Shown here piece by piece: positions 9,389-19,378 of a stretch of 64,000 nucleotides of DNA. The position numbers and the translations under genes were made by a program. The notes beneath the pieces were generated by a model. That model did no database searches and was not told the origin of the DNA. It saw only the letters and a list, made by a program, of their open reading frames with translations. The stretch spans positions 62,001 through 126,000 of the forward strand of contig JAXHMK010000014.1 in the NCBI GenBank assembly GCA_034521495.1. The letters run 5' to 3'. The stretch is from Balneolaceae bacterium (GTDB lineage: Bacteria > Bacteroidota > Rhodothermia > Balneolales > Balneolaceae). Position 1 is the stretch's first letter, and each line of letters starts with the position of its first letter.

Positions 9389-10509
9389 GTGTAACTACCA
9401 CTTAATTCGTTAAGTATTCTTCACCATAGGTCCAGTTGAACGGTTTGGCGCCGGTTTCGTTATACTCCCTAATGTAGCTCATCAACTGATCGACCAGATC
9501 TTTTTTGGAATGCCAAACTCCATCTTTGAGTATTTTCCGGCTCATAATGCTAAACCAGATTTCAATCTGATTGAGCCACGAGGAGTAGGTGGGGGTAAAA
9601 TGAAGGTGAAATTTTCTTTTTTTAGCCAGCCACTCCTTGACAGCCTTGTTTTTGTGGATTGACAAATTATCCAAAATAATATGGATCTGAACATTGCGGT
9701 ATTTGCGGTCCAGGTGTTTGAGAAATTTCAGAAAATTTTCGGAGTTGTTGCGGTCGATCTGCCGTGCGGTGATTTCTCCTGTGTGCACGGCAAGAGCGGC
9801 CATCAGGTTTACGGTACCATTGCGTTTGTACGTAGTGGTAAGCCTGCGAGGGTTCCCTGTCCGTAAAGGCAGCTCCGGCTGGGTACGATCCAGGGCCTGA
9901 ATCTGGGTTTTCTCATCTACCGATAGCACCAATGCGTGTTCAGGGGGATTCAGATACAGACCAACAATATCAATCATCTTGGATTCAAATTCCGGATCCG
10001 GGCTTTTCCCACACCAATAGTCGGTTTTGTGTGGCTTGAGGTCAGCCTCTCGCAGGATCTGTGAAACCCAGCTCTGGCTCATCTGGCACATTTCGGCAAT
10101 CTGGTGTTGGCTGTAGCGCGGCGTTCGGCTTTCGGTGCGCTGGCAGGCCAGGTGGATCACCCGGTTGCGGTCTGCCTCCGTAAAGATCGATGGTGTGCCG
10201 GGGCGCTGGGCATCGACCAACCCTGCGAGTCCATCCCGTTCAAACCGCTTGCGCCATTTGGCAATGGAAGGTTCACTGATCCGATTCTTTTTGCTGGATT
10301 CTTTATAGGTCAATCCACCGAGCCAGTCTAAAATAATCTGAGCGCGCAGGCTCAGGCGCCGTTCTATCTTATGAGATCGTGCGTAGGTAATGAGTTGGCC
10401 TTTAACCTTATCTGAGACCGTGATTGTCGTACGTTTAGCCATCGGTTTTTCTTCTCAAGATACGGAATCAGTAAATATTTTACTTAACTTATTTAACGGT
10501 AGCTACACT
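9389..10509 (-). mobile_element. IS630-family element A
   Basis: Terminal inverted repeats begin TAGTGTAACTACC at the left (about 9388) and end GGTAGCTACACTA at the right (about 10508). Removing the element and one TA joins the UpxY codons correctly (ISPS/DRV), giving the TA target duplication expected for the IS630/Tc1-mariner group. It contains one complete transposase. It lies only about 9 bp from a second, different IS630-family element. Confidence 0.8.
9402..10442 (-). CDS. IS630-family transposase
   Basis: The 346-residue protein has an N-terminal helix-turn-helix region (SLRAQIILDWLGGLTYKES, KWRKRFERDGLAGLVDAQRPG) and a second HTH (YSQHQIAEMCQMSQSWVSQIL). The DDE catalytic core follows: LVLSVDEKTQIQAL (first Asp), IHIILDNLSIHK (second Asp) and SWLNQIEIWFSIMSRK (Glu). 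This is the standard layout of IS630-type enzymes, which cut and paste at TA. The frame is intact, so it may be active. It uses start ATG at 10442. Confidence 0.93.
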   Translation of the reverse strand: MAKRTTITVSDKVKGQLITYARSHKIERRLSLRAQIILDWLGGLTYKESSKKNRISEPSIAKWRKRFERDGLAGLVDAQRPGTPSIFTEADRNRVIHLACQRTESRTPRYSQHQIAEMCQMSQSWVSQILREADLKPHKTDYWCGKSPDPEFESKMIDIVGLYLNPPEHALVLSVDEKTQIQALDRTQPELPLRTGNPRRLTTTYKRNGTVNLMAALAVHTGEITARQIDRNNSENFLKFLKHLDRKYRNVQIHIILDNLSIHKNKAVKEWLAKKRKFHLHFTPTYSSWLNQIEIWFSIMSRKILKDGVWHSKKDLVDQLMSYIREYNETGAKPFNWTYGEEYLTN

Positions 10510-10519
10510 AGTGACCGTG

Positions 10520-11646
10520 TTATTAACCCGACGGGTAAATACCTATAATTAATCAGCTGCATATTGGATTTCGGGATGTTTAAAATATTTCTTAATGCGT
10601 TGGGGCGTTTGGGCCAACATACTCATATAAGAGCGTAGATTTTCGGTTAACGTTGGCTTGTCTTTGGGAGCCGGAGTTTGAGACATACCCTGTTTGAGGT
10701 CACAGTTTAAATATTCATCGGGATTTTTTTCCGGGGAGTAAGCCGGTAAAAAGAATAGGGCAATTTGGTCTTCATGAGCCTGCACCCATTCGGTGACCGG
10801 GCGGCTGTGGTGAACCCGCAGATTATCGGCAATCACATAGAGTTTCCTGGAGTTGGTTTTGATCAGTTGTTGCTAAAAATTCAATAAACCGCTCTGAATT
10901 CATCGTATCTGAATAGATCATGAATTGAACTTTGCCCTGATTGGTGACCGTAGAGATCATATTAACCGACAATCGTTTGGCCATGCTCTTTCGGACCGGT
11001 GTTTGACCTTTGGGGGCGTATGAGCGCCCATGCTGGCAGCTATTGCGCACCCCCGTTTCATCGGCCCAGTGGATCTCGGCATCCTCCCGCTGAGCTTGCT
11101 TTTTGATGGCCGGGTAGGTGTTGTCCAACCACTGTTTGACTTCGGCCGGGCGTTGCTCATAGGCTCGTTTGGCCGGCTTTTGGGGAGTAAATCCCCATTT
11201 TCTTAAATAATCGCCCATCGTGTTAATGGCCAGCGAAATATTAAATTCACGCTTTACCAGCTCCTGGACGGCTTTGCGTGTCCATAAGGCGTAGTCCAGC
11301 TTAAGCTGATCGGGCATGGTATCAATCAGCATCTTCTGAATAGTTTTTTCCTGAGAGGCACTTAGTAGTTTTTTTGCTTCAGAGGGGGCGCCTCGCTTTT
11401 TTTCGGTTAATCCAGCGGTTCCCCGGGCAGTGTAACTTTTCCACCAGTTGCTGACCGTGTTTTTGTTGACGCCAAGCAATTGGGCCACTTCGCCTTTTTT
11501 GATCCCCTGTTTTATCATGCGGATCCCGCGCTTGCGCAACACCGTACGCTCGGCTTCTGTTAAGGTTCTTAAATCTTGGTTTTCCATACCCAAAATATAC
11601 CACTTTCCCACATCATAATTATGAATATTTTACCGCCGAGTTAATA
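10520..11646 (-). mobile_element. IS630-family element B
   Basis: The left end reads ttaacccgacgggtaaatac and the right end gaatattttaccgccgagttaa, an imperfect ~20-bp inverted repeat. It is flanked by TA on both sides (TA at 10518-10519 and after 11646). Deleting it with one TA restores the UpxY sequence GDRV-KIESGELRDMNG, as in the uninterrupted copy at 38970. The same element, truncated, is present at 6856-7445. Confidence 0.8.
10549..11611 (-). pseudogene. IS630-family transposase in two frames
   Basis: The first frame (from 11611, or more likely ATG at 11587, MENQDLRTLTEAERTV) carries the HTH (GEVAQLLGVNKNTVSNWWKSY) and the first catalytic Asp (AEIHWADETGVRN), and ends near 10823. The second frame overlaps it (10836-10549) and carries the second Asp (VIADNLRVHHSRP) and the Glu region (YSPEKNPDEYLNCDLK). 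One shift near 10865, next to a run of T/A bases, joins both into a full ~345-residue enzyme. Some IS630 relatives use programmed frameshifting, so this could be natural; a simple indel is equally possible. Confidence 0.75.
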
Positions 11647-11785
11647 AAATCGAATCAGGCGAACTGCGGGACATGAACGGTGTAGTTGTACATATAAAAG
11701 GAGATCGGGCCTGTGTTTTGCTTGAGTCGCTGCATAGTAATATGACATTCACAGTGAGGAGATCTGTCTTGAATCTTGTATCGTG

Positions 11786-12424
11786 ACCGTAAGGTTCAAG
11801 ATCTAAGGTTGAAAACTTAGATCGTGAAGCTCAGCAATGGGACTGAGGGAAGCGAAGCTGTACGAGGTTCAGGATACAGGGAAAGATTGCCCTCGGGCAA
11901 TCCAACCCCGAAGGGGTGGCAGACAGTAGCCCCGGTTGGAGGCCGCATGAAGAGCATAGCTCTGAAGCGAGGCCGCAACCCGGGGTTAGACACTAAAATC
12001 CAGATGCCCCGAGGCGGGAAACGTAAATTGGAAATGAGGAATGAATTCGAGGGACAATAAAGACGAACGTTGACAGGGTCATCGCCCTAAACGATGAGCT
12101 CCCTCATATTCGTTCGGGATGACAGGGGCGGGGGTTGGATTCGGCGGGCACAACGTTTTGACATTGAATCCGGTTTTGTCTCGCCCGCCGGATATGGCTT
12201 TTTTACCCGTCTGACCGCTTAGAGCGTTCTGACGGGTATCTGTGGCAATTACCAAAAGAAGAAGAGCTTCAGGCTGGCGAACCGAAGGAAGACCTTCGGA
12301 ACGAGTAAAACACAAAACCACTCCAACGTCATCCCGCAACCCGATGCGGGATCTCCACTTGTTGTTCAGGGACGGCCGGCACCAACGGCAGGGAATCCCT
12401 GGCACGTTCGGAGATCAGTCAGCA
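11786..12424. repeat. Composite repeat block (heptads, R1, R2)
   Basis: No gene is seen in this ~640-bp stretch. It holds a heptad-type tract (about 11790-11830), an R1 unit (11884-12057), and the 'acgttgacagggtcatcgcc' linker with 'gagctccctc'. An R2 repeat follows (12146-12190). Then comes a segment with 'acccgtctgaccgcttagag' that also occurs at about 36040. It ends at the left terminal repeat of the IS1182-family element. Confidence 0.65.
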
Positions 12425-14161
12425 GTGTCTGTTGCACAACGCAGATCTGAATTAATTGTGTTGAGTTTTTATTTTTTATGCATGATTTACAGAGCGGAAA
12501 AAATAATCATATCTTAAATAATAACAGTAATATAGATAGATTTAGTTTACCCTTTTTCATATCTTAATCCATGCAAGGAAAAAAACAACGTACCTCTAAA
12601 CTCTTTTACCAGTTTTCTCTGGAAGATGCCGTTCCGGCCGATCATATGTACCGCCGAATCGATCAAGCTCTGAATCTGCGGTTTTTATACAGGCGCACCC
12701 GGACCTATTACGGCAAAGACGGCCAGCAGAGCATTGATCCGGTTGTCTTTTTCAAGATGTGTCTGATCGGCTATCTCAATAACATCGCCGGAGACCGTGC
12801 GCTGTGCCGGTTCTGCTCGGATTCGCTGGGGTGCCGGTGGTTTTTAGGCTATGACATTGACGAGGCTCTGCCGGTCCATAGTACCCTCTCGCGAACCCGG
12901 GCCTTGTTTGGGGAGTCGCTTTTTTTGGATGTATTTGGCCAGGTGCTGGGCTTATGTGTGGATGCCGGTATGGTGAGCGGCAAACGTCAGGCGGTCGACA
13001 GCGCCCTGATCAAAGCCAATGCCAGTGTGGACTCGATGAGCCGGGATGTGATTATGAGTGACGCCAGCGAATATTGCCGGCAGGTGGTCGAAGAGAATTC
13101 TGACCAAGAGGAGGCCACAGATATTCCCTCACAAAAGAGGACGGAACAGCCCTCGCCCTCCGGCTGCTTAACCCCAGTAGATATTCCAGCCCCGGACAAC
13201 CCCGTCAAACGCACACGTTCCAATAAAACTCACCGTTCGACCAGCGACCCGGATGCCCGAATCGCCCGTAAGCCCAACAAGCCCACCGAGATGTATTATC
13301 ACGGGCAGATTAGCGTGGATGCCGCCCAAGGGGTGATTGTAGCAGCCCTGGCCGATTACGCCGATTTGAATGATCACGAAAGCCTGCCGGACCTGCTTAA
13401 TCAGAGTCTTGCGAATTTAGCCCCCTACGATCTGCAGCTGAGCGAAGTACTGGCAGATTCCAAATACAATACCCATCATAGCCTCCGGGTTTGTGAAGCC
13501 GCCGGGATTATTCCGTACATGAATAATCCTTCAGGATATAAAGCAGAGCGGGAAGGCTTCCTCTACGATCCGCTCAGCGATAGTTACCGCTGCTCGCAGG
13601 GGGCGGAACTATCCTTTCAGGGATTGAGAAAAAGCCACGGGAAATACATCAACCGAGCCTATACCTCGCGTGTGGGCGATTGCGCAGATTGTCCGTTACG
13701 TGGGGACTGCCTGTCGGGTGAAAAAACCTACAAAACCCTTTATCACAGCAGCGGAAAAGAGTTCTATGATCGCATGGACGCACGCTTGCAAACCGATAAA
13801 GGCCGATGGATGCTGGCCAAACGAAAGGGGATTGTGGAGCCGGTTTTTGGCACTCTTGTCCATCACAATGCCATGAGAAAAACCTTCGCGCGTGGCAAAG
13901 CGGCCGCCACCAAGCACGTGATGATGGCCTCGGCGGCCTTTAATTTGAGGAAATGGCTCAAACAAGCGGGCAAATCACCACAGGGCGGGGCCTGTTCGAT
14001 GGTGAGGTCTGTTTTCGACCTTTTGGGGCTTGTAACCTTCACAAGAATGCCCTGTGGAGTTTTTTAACAGGAAAACCGGTCCTGGGCCTGACACATTCAT
14101 AAGTATGGCAACCCATCATGGAAATCAGCAAAAATTCAACCCAGTGTTGTGCAACAGACAC
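12425..14161 (+). mobile_element. IS1182-family insertion sequence
   Basis: Perfect 16-bp terminal inverted repeats gtgtctgttgcacaac (12425-12440) and gttgtgcaacagacac (14146-14161) bound the element. The flanks are gtcagca on the left and agctgac on the right, an inverted GTCAGC/GCTGAC pair. This fits the preference of IS1182-like elements for palindromic targets. It carries one intact transposase. Confidence 0.85.
12571..14067 (+). CDS. IS1182-family transposase
   Basis: The 498-residue protein has the N-terminal DUF772-type region (LFYQFSLEDAVPADHMYRRID, YYGKDGQQSIDPVVFFKMCLIGYLNNI) and a DDE core. First Asp: AVDSALIKANAS. Second Asp: EVLADSKYNTHHSLR. Glu: GIVEPVFGTLVHHNAMRKTFARG. A cysteine cluster (RVGDCADCPLRGDCLSG) lies between the last two, as is usual in this family. 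The reading frame is intact. It catalyses transposition of the surrounding element. Confidence 0.93.
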   Translation: MQGKKQRTSKLFYQFSLEDAVPADHMYRRIDQALNLRFLYRRTRTYYGKDGQQSIDPVVFFKMCLIGYLNNIAGDRALCRFCSDSLGCRWFLGYDIDEALPVHSTLSRTRALFGESLFLDVFGQVLGLCVDAGMVSGKRQAVDSALIKANASVDSMSRDVIMSDASEYCRQVVEENSDQEEATDIPSQKRTEQPSPSGCLTPVDIPAPDNPVKRTRSNKTHRSTSDPDARIARKPNKPTEMYYHGQISVDAAQGVIVAALADYADLNDHESLPDLLNQSLANLAPYDLQLSEVLADSKYNTHHSLRVCEAAGIIPYMNNPSGYKAEREGFLYDPLSDSYRCSQGAELSFQGLRKSHGKYINRAYTSRVGDCADCPLRGDCLSGEKTYKTLYHSSGKEFYDRMDARLQTDKGRWMLAKRKGIVEPVFGTLVHHNAMRKTFARGKAAATKHVMMASAAFNLRKWLKQAGKSPQGGACSMVRSVFDLLGLVTFTRMPCGVF

Positions 14162-15571
<1,410 letters not shown>

Positions 15572-15720
15572 AAAACCGGAAGGATTGGTTCATCCGAGTA
15601 TTGAGAAAATGAAGAGTTGATTAGTTTTTTAAATCATTCGTTTAATTGAGTTTCTTTGATATTTCTGTGTTTATTGCTATAGATGAGCTTTGATTGAATG
15701 TGTAAATACAAATCTAAAAT

Positions 15721-16455
15721 ATGAGCAAAGTTAGTATCCACAAATCTGCTTACATCGACGAGCCGGTTTCTATTGGGAAGCGGGACAAAAAATCTGGCAT
15801 TTCTGTCATATTTCTAAAAATGTCAATATTGGCAGTGATTGTGTTTTCGGGCAAAATGTGTTTGTGGCTAATGATGTGAAGATCGGTAATCGAGTAAAAG
15901 TGCAAAACAATGTATCCATCTACACTGGATGCGAACTGGAAGATGAAGTTTTTCTAGGGCCGAGTTGTGTACTGACCAATGTTACCAACCCGCGAAGCCA
16001 GGTGAACCGCCATTCGCTGTACGAAAAAACGCTGTTCAGGCGAGGTGCTACTGTCGGAGCCAATGCAACAATTACACCGGGTATCACCCTCGGCAGATAT
16101 TGTTTTATCGGGGCTGGGGCGGTGGTAACTAAAGATGTTCCCGATTATGCGTTGATTCTCGGTAATCCCGGGAAAGCAAAAAGGGTGGATGAGCCGGCAT
16201 GGGCATGTTCTTTCGAAGAAGGATTCAGATGGAAACCTGGTCTGTCCCAAGTCGGAGTTTCGGTACCAGTTACTGGATGTATCAGGATGCAAGATGCCCC
16301 GAGGTGTCGGGACTGTGGAAAGCACACAGCAGGATACAGGTGGCAGGATACAAGATGAAAGTAAAGTGTTGCGATGCCTGGACCTGGATGAGGAGGAGCC
16401 GCTGCCGGAGGAGTTGGCGAAAGGCGCAAAATCTTATAACGAATTTAAAGAATAA
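15721..16455 (+). pseudogene. wlbB: Sugar N-acetyltransferase (WlbB/WbpD type), frameshifted and invaded by repeat
   Basis: ATG at 15721 gives MSKVSIHKSAYIDEPVSIG. After a one-base break near 15785 the left-handed beta-helix hexapeptides follow: DVKIGNRVKVQNNVSIYTGCELEDEVFLGP, GATVGANATITPGITLGRYCFIGAGAVVTKDVP and ILGNPGKAKRVDEPAW. A second break near 16195 leads to MSRHGHVLSKK and CPKSEFRYQL. About 30 extra codons of repeat-like sequence come next (16275-16370), and then the proper end CLDLDEEEPLPEELAKGAKSYNEF. It would N-acetylate the 3-amino sugar using acetyl-CoA. The order wlbA-wlbB-wlbC supports the assignment. Confidence 0.8.
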
Positions 16456-16530
16456 AAGGTAACCGCAGAGAACGCAGGGTTGCGCAGAGAAAAACTTAGT
16501 GTTGCTCGGCGGCCACAGCGGTTAATAGAT

Positions 16531-16677
16531 ATGGTATTTATTGATTTGAAAACACAAACTGAAGGACCCACCCCCGGGCCCCTCCCTCCGGCGAAAAGCA
16601 CGCCGCAAGGAGGGGAGGCTCAGCGTTCCTTCGCGTCCTCCGCGGTTTACCAGTCGAACTTTTAATTACGATCAAAT
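16531..16677 (+). repeat. Duplicated aminotransferase start plus R4 hairpin
   Basis: At 16531 the sequence encodes MVFIDLKTQT, nearly the same as the start of the downstream aminotransferase (MEFIDLKTQY at 16678). It is then interrupted by an R4 hairpin (about 16562-16620; ccggcg/cgccg inner stem). Sequences on either side (aaccgcagagaacgc and ctccgcggtttacc) are roughly inverted. It looks as if a repeat unit entered the 5' end of the gene, leaving a partial duplicate of the start. Confidence 0.5.
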
Positions 16678-17772
16678 ATGGAATTCATAGATCTTAAGAC
16701 TCAATACCAACGCTACAAAGACGAGATTGATTCTCGGATGCAGAAGGTTCTGGAGCATGGTCAGTATATCATGGGGCCGGAGGTGGAGGAGCTGGAAACC
16801 ACGCTTGCGGATTTTGTGGGGGTGAACCATTGTATCACCACTTCGAGCGGAACCCACTCCCTCGAGATTGCTCTGCGCGCGCTGGGTATTGGGCCGGGGG
16901 ATGAGGTGATTACCGTTCCGTTTTCGTGGATCAGTTCGGCGGAGGTGATCATGCTGGTGGGGGCTACTCCCGTATTTGTGGATATTGAGTACGACACATT
17001 TAATATGGATGCCTCCAAACTGGAAGAGGCAATTACAGAAAACACCAAAGCGATTATCCCGATCAGCCTGTTTGGGCAGATGCCCGACATGGAAGCCATC
17101 AACAGCATTGCGGAGAAAAACAACATTGCCGTGATTGAAGACGGCGCCCAGAGTTTTGGAGCGTCTCGAAACGGAACACGAAGCTGCGGAGCCTCATTGA
17201 TTGGCAGCACCTCCTTTTTCCCGGCAAAACCGCTGGGTTGCTACGGCGACGGCGGTGCCCTATTTACAGATGACAATGATCTCGCCGATACTATCCGTGC
17301 CATCCGAACGCACGGCGGTTCAAAACGCCACCACCATACCCATGTGGGAACCAACGGACGATTCGATTCCCTGCAGGCCGCCGTCATCCTGGGTAAATGG
17401 CCGGAGTTCGAAAAAGAGGTAAAAGCACGTGCTAAAAACGGTGCCCGGTATAGTGAACTTTTAAATGACACCGTAGTGACCCCCAATGTAACAGAAGGCA
17501 ATACCCATGTCTATGCACAATACACCATTCGGGTCAAACCGGATCAACGTGAGTACATTCGAAAAAATCTTAAAGATTCCGGCATCCCAACCGGTGTATA
17601 CTACCCGACTTGTTTTCATGAGCAACCTGTGTTTGAGCATTTGGGATATGAATACGGTGATTTTCCTGAATCTGAAAAAGCATCTAAAGAAGTACTGAGC
17701 CTACCGATGCATCCTTTTTTGACAAATAGTGAACAAAACAAAATTGCAGCTCAGCTCATTAATTCAATATGA
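16678..17772 (+). CDS. wlbC: DegT/DnrJ/EryC1/StrS sugar aminotransferase (WlbC/WbpE type)
   Basis: This intact 364-residue PLP enzyme has the family landmarks: TSSGTHSLEIALRALGIGPGDEVITVPF near residues 55-80, AVIEDGAQSFGAS with the Asp that binds the PLP nitrogen, and STSFFPAKPLGCYGDGGA with the Schiff-base Lys. The C-terminal acceptor-specificity segment is IPTGVYYPTCFHEQPVF. It would transfer an amino group from glutamate to the 3-keto UDP-sugar made by WlbA. It is the only undamaged gene of the wlbABC set, so as sequenced the pathway is incomplete. Confidence 0.88.
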   Translation: MEFIDLKTQYQRYKDEIDSRMQKVLEHGQYIMGPEVEELETTLADFVGVNHCITTSSGTHSLEIALRALGIGPGDEVITVPFSWISSAEVIMLVGATPVFVDIEYDTFNMDASKLEEAITENTKAIIPISLFGQMPDMEAINSIAEKNNIAVIEDGAQSFGASRNGTRSCGASLIGSTSFFPAKPLGCYGDGGALFTDDNDLADTIRAIRTHGGSKRHHHTHVGTNGRFDSLQAAVILGKWPEFEKEVKARAKNGARYSELLNDTVVTPNVTEGNTHVYAQYTIRVKPDQREYIRKNLKDSGIPTGVYYPTCFHEQPVFEHLGYEYGDFPESEKASKEVLSLPMHPFLTNSEQNKIAAQLINSI

Positions 17773-18107
17773 AAATAGTTACTGACCTGAGTTCGATTGC
17801 TAAATTTGGATTATTGAGTTCCCCTCCTTTGTAAGTGGGAGAGGGGTCAGGGGAGGTAGTCTCAGGTTACTGATATATGGAATACTGTTTCCTGCCGAAC
17901 TTTAAAGATGCACCTATTTTTAAAACCAGGGGAACAAAAAAATTTCAAACTTTCTTTATGCAATAATCAGAAATTGAAATGAATTGTGAACCTGTTTAGA
18001 AATAGATAAGTTTGAATATCATCTGCAAAGAGAAACAGGTAATAAAGAAAGCTCAACATTTGTAAGAAGGCAAAATTGGTAAAATTTTTAGGATTCGTTG
18101 ATTTATC

Positions 18108-18629
18108 ATGAAGAAAGGATCTGCCTCTGTTCATTCCAATAGAGATAAAGCCTGGTATGCTTTTTATGTAAAACCCAGGCACGAAAAGAAAGCTTCTGCT
18201 CGTCTGAAAGATCATTATGAAATCTATTGTCCGATCCGTGAACAGCGAGTACGATGGAGCGACAGGTGGAAAACCGTGAAGAAACCACTTATTCCGGGAT
18301 ACCTTTTTGCAAATGTTAATGAAAAATCCCGCATACAAATTTTAAACGATCCATCGATATTTCGAACAGTCTGCTGGAAGGGCAAACCAGCAAAAATTCG
18401 GCAGGATGAGATTGACACCATGAAAAAGATAACCGGACATCCTGATGTTGTGGATCTTTCTTTAGAACCATTTCAGCCCGGTGACTGGGTAACCATTAAA
18501 GGTGGAGAACTGGTTGACCTGGATGGCACCATTGTTAGAGTGAAGGGCGGTAAGGCCAAGCTTCGTTTAGATTCTTTGCATAGTAATCTTACGTTCACGG
18601 TAGATCAAAGACTTTTACAGGCAGTCTGA
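18108..18629 (+). CDS. UpxY-family transcription antiterminator (intact)
   Basis: The 173-residue protein has the NusG N-terminal fold (WYAFYVKPRHEKKASARL, VRWSDRWKTVKKPLIPGYLFANV, RTVCWKGKPAKIRQDEIDTMKK) and a C-terminal KOW segment (FQPGDWVTIKGGELVDLDGTIVRVKGGKAKLRLDSL in two parts). UpxY proteins are NusG paralogues that prevent premature termination in the polysaccharide operon they head. It sits directly before the Wzc gene. It is the only intact one of three copies in this window; the others (8987, 38575) are broken. Acting on this locus is an inference from position. Confidence 0.88.
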   Translation: MKKGSASVHSNRDKAWYAFYVKPRHEKKASARLKDHYEIYCPIREQRVRWSDRWKTVKKPLIPGYLFANVNEKSRIQILNDPSIFRTVCWKGKPAKIRQDEIDTMKKITGHPDVVDLSLEPFQPGDWVTIKGGELVDLDGTIVRVKGGKAKLRLDSLHSNLTFTVDQRLLQAV

Positions 18630-19378
18630 TACATTTTTTGAACGAATTTAACGGTTGAGAATACCCATTTAATACTTCTTATTTTTGAGTTGAAATGGGA
18701 CTCAGGCTGGCGAAGCCGTATCCGGTTGAGTCTGTCATGTTTGAATTTTTAACCGTACCTGTTTAGTGCGTACAGAGAACCGGACAGAGCTTGATCCCGA
18801 CAGGCTTGTCGGGACACTCTCAGGTCGCTAAACACGTACTTTTAAACTGAGTTCGATGTAATGACGTTTAAACGATGAATACGATACATTGAAGATAACC
18901 CAAAACCGTCGGTAAGTCGAAATGTGTTTTCGTTTCTGTTCCCTCAAAAGAAGATTGATACTGCCAGATAGTGTTACAACCTTTAAAAAACTATGTCCGG
19001 CAGGTAACCACAAAAACACGAAATCACAAAATATTTAATGTTTTCGTTCTTACATAAGTGATCAGGTTTACATTTATTAACGTCACGGCGTTAAATCACA
19101 TAGAAATCAGAAGAAAATTTAATTGTGAGAAGTTTTTCTTTCAATGTGATTATCTTATTTTAGTTATTCAATCCATCTGGTTTTATTGCTCTAAGAGGGC
19201 TTTGAAATACCGGATCGACTTTAATAGAACGTCAGTTTGAGCGCCCCATTGGAATCCCTTACGGGACAATGATGAGGTGCGATGAATGAAGTCGAAAACA
19301 AATGATTGCTTCTGCAAAGCCCTCTCTAACAAATCAGACAGGTTATCTAAAAAATATCAAGTATTCTAACACGTAATT
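18630..19378. other. Long intergenic region before wzc (possible UpxY-responsive leader)
   Basis: About 750 bp without a convincing gene separate the antiterminator from the tyrosine kinase. A hairpin cccgacag gct tgtcggg lies at about 18799-18817, within a stretch flanked by 'gtttagtgcg' and 'cgctaaac'. That arrangement also occurs around 59450-59590. The region may be the leader at which UpxY acts, but no specific signal could be defined. Confidence 0.4.

Larger units (their letters stand above)
8987..11785 (+). pseudogene. UpxY-like antiterminator no. 1, destroyed by nonsense, frameshift and two IS insertions
   Basis: ATG at 8987 begins MNTDLPGNSFSQKSD, identical to the copy at 38575. The frame meets TAA at 9068 where the paralogues have Tyr, and lacks one A in the A-run near 9090. 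The NusG-like core then reads PLKEERVRWSDRWKTV, IPGYLFARV and RTVCWKGKPAVIREEEIETVK up to QISPS at about 9390. Two IS630-family elements follow. The gene resumes at 11648 (ESGELRDMNGVVVHIKGD..) and ends near 11785. Known role of the family: NusG paralogue that promotes elongation of one polysaccharide operon. This copy cannot function. Confidence 0.85.
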
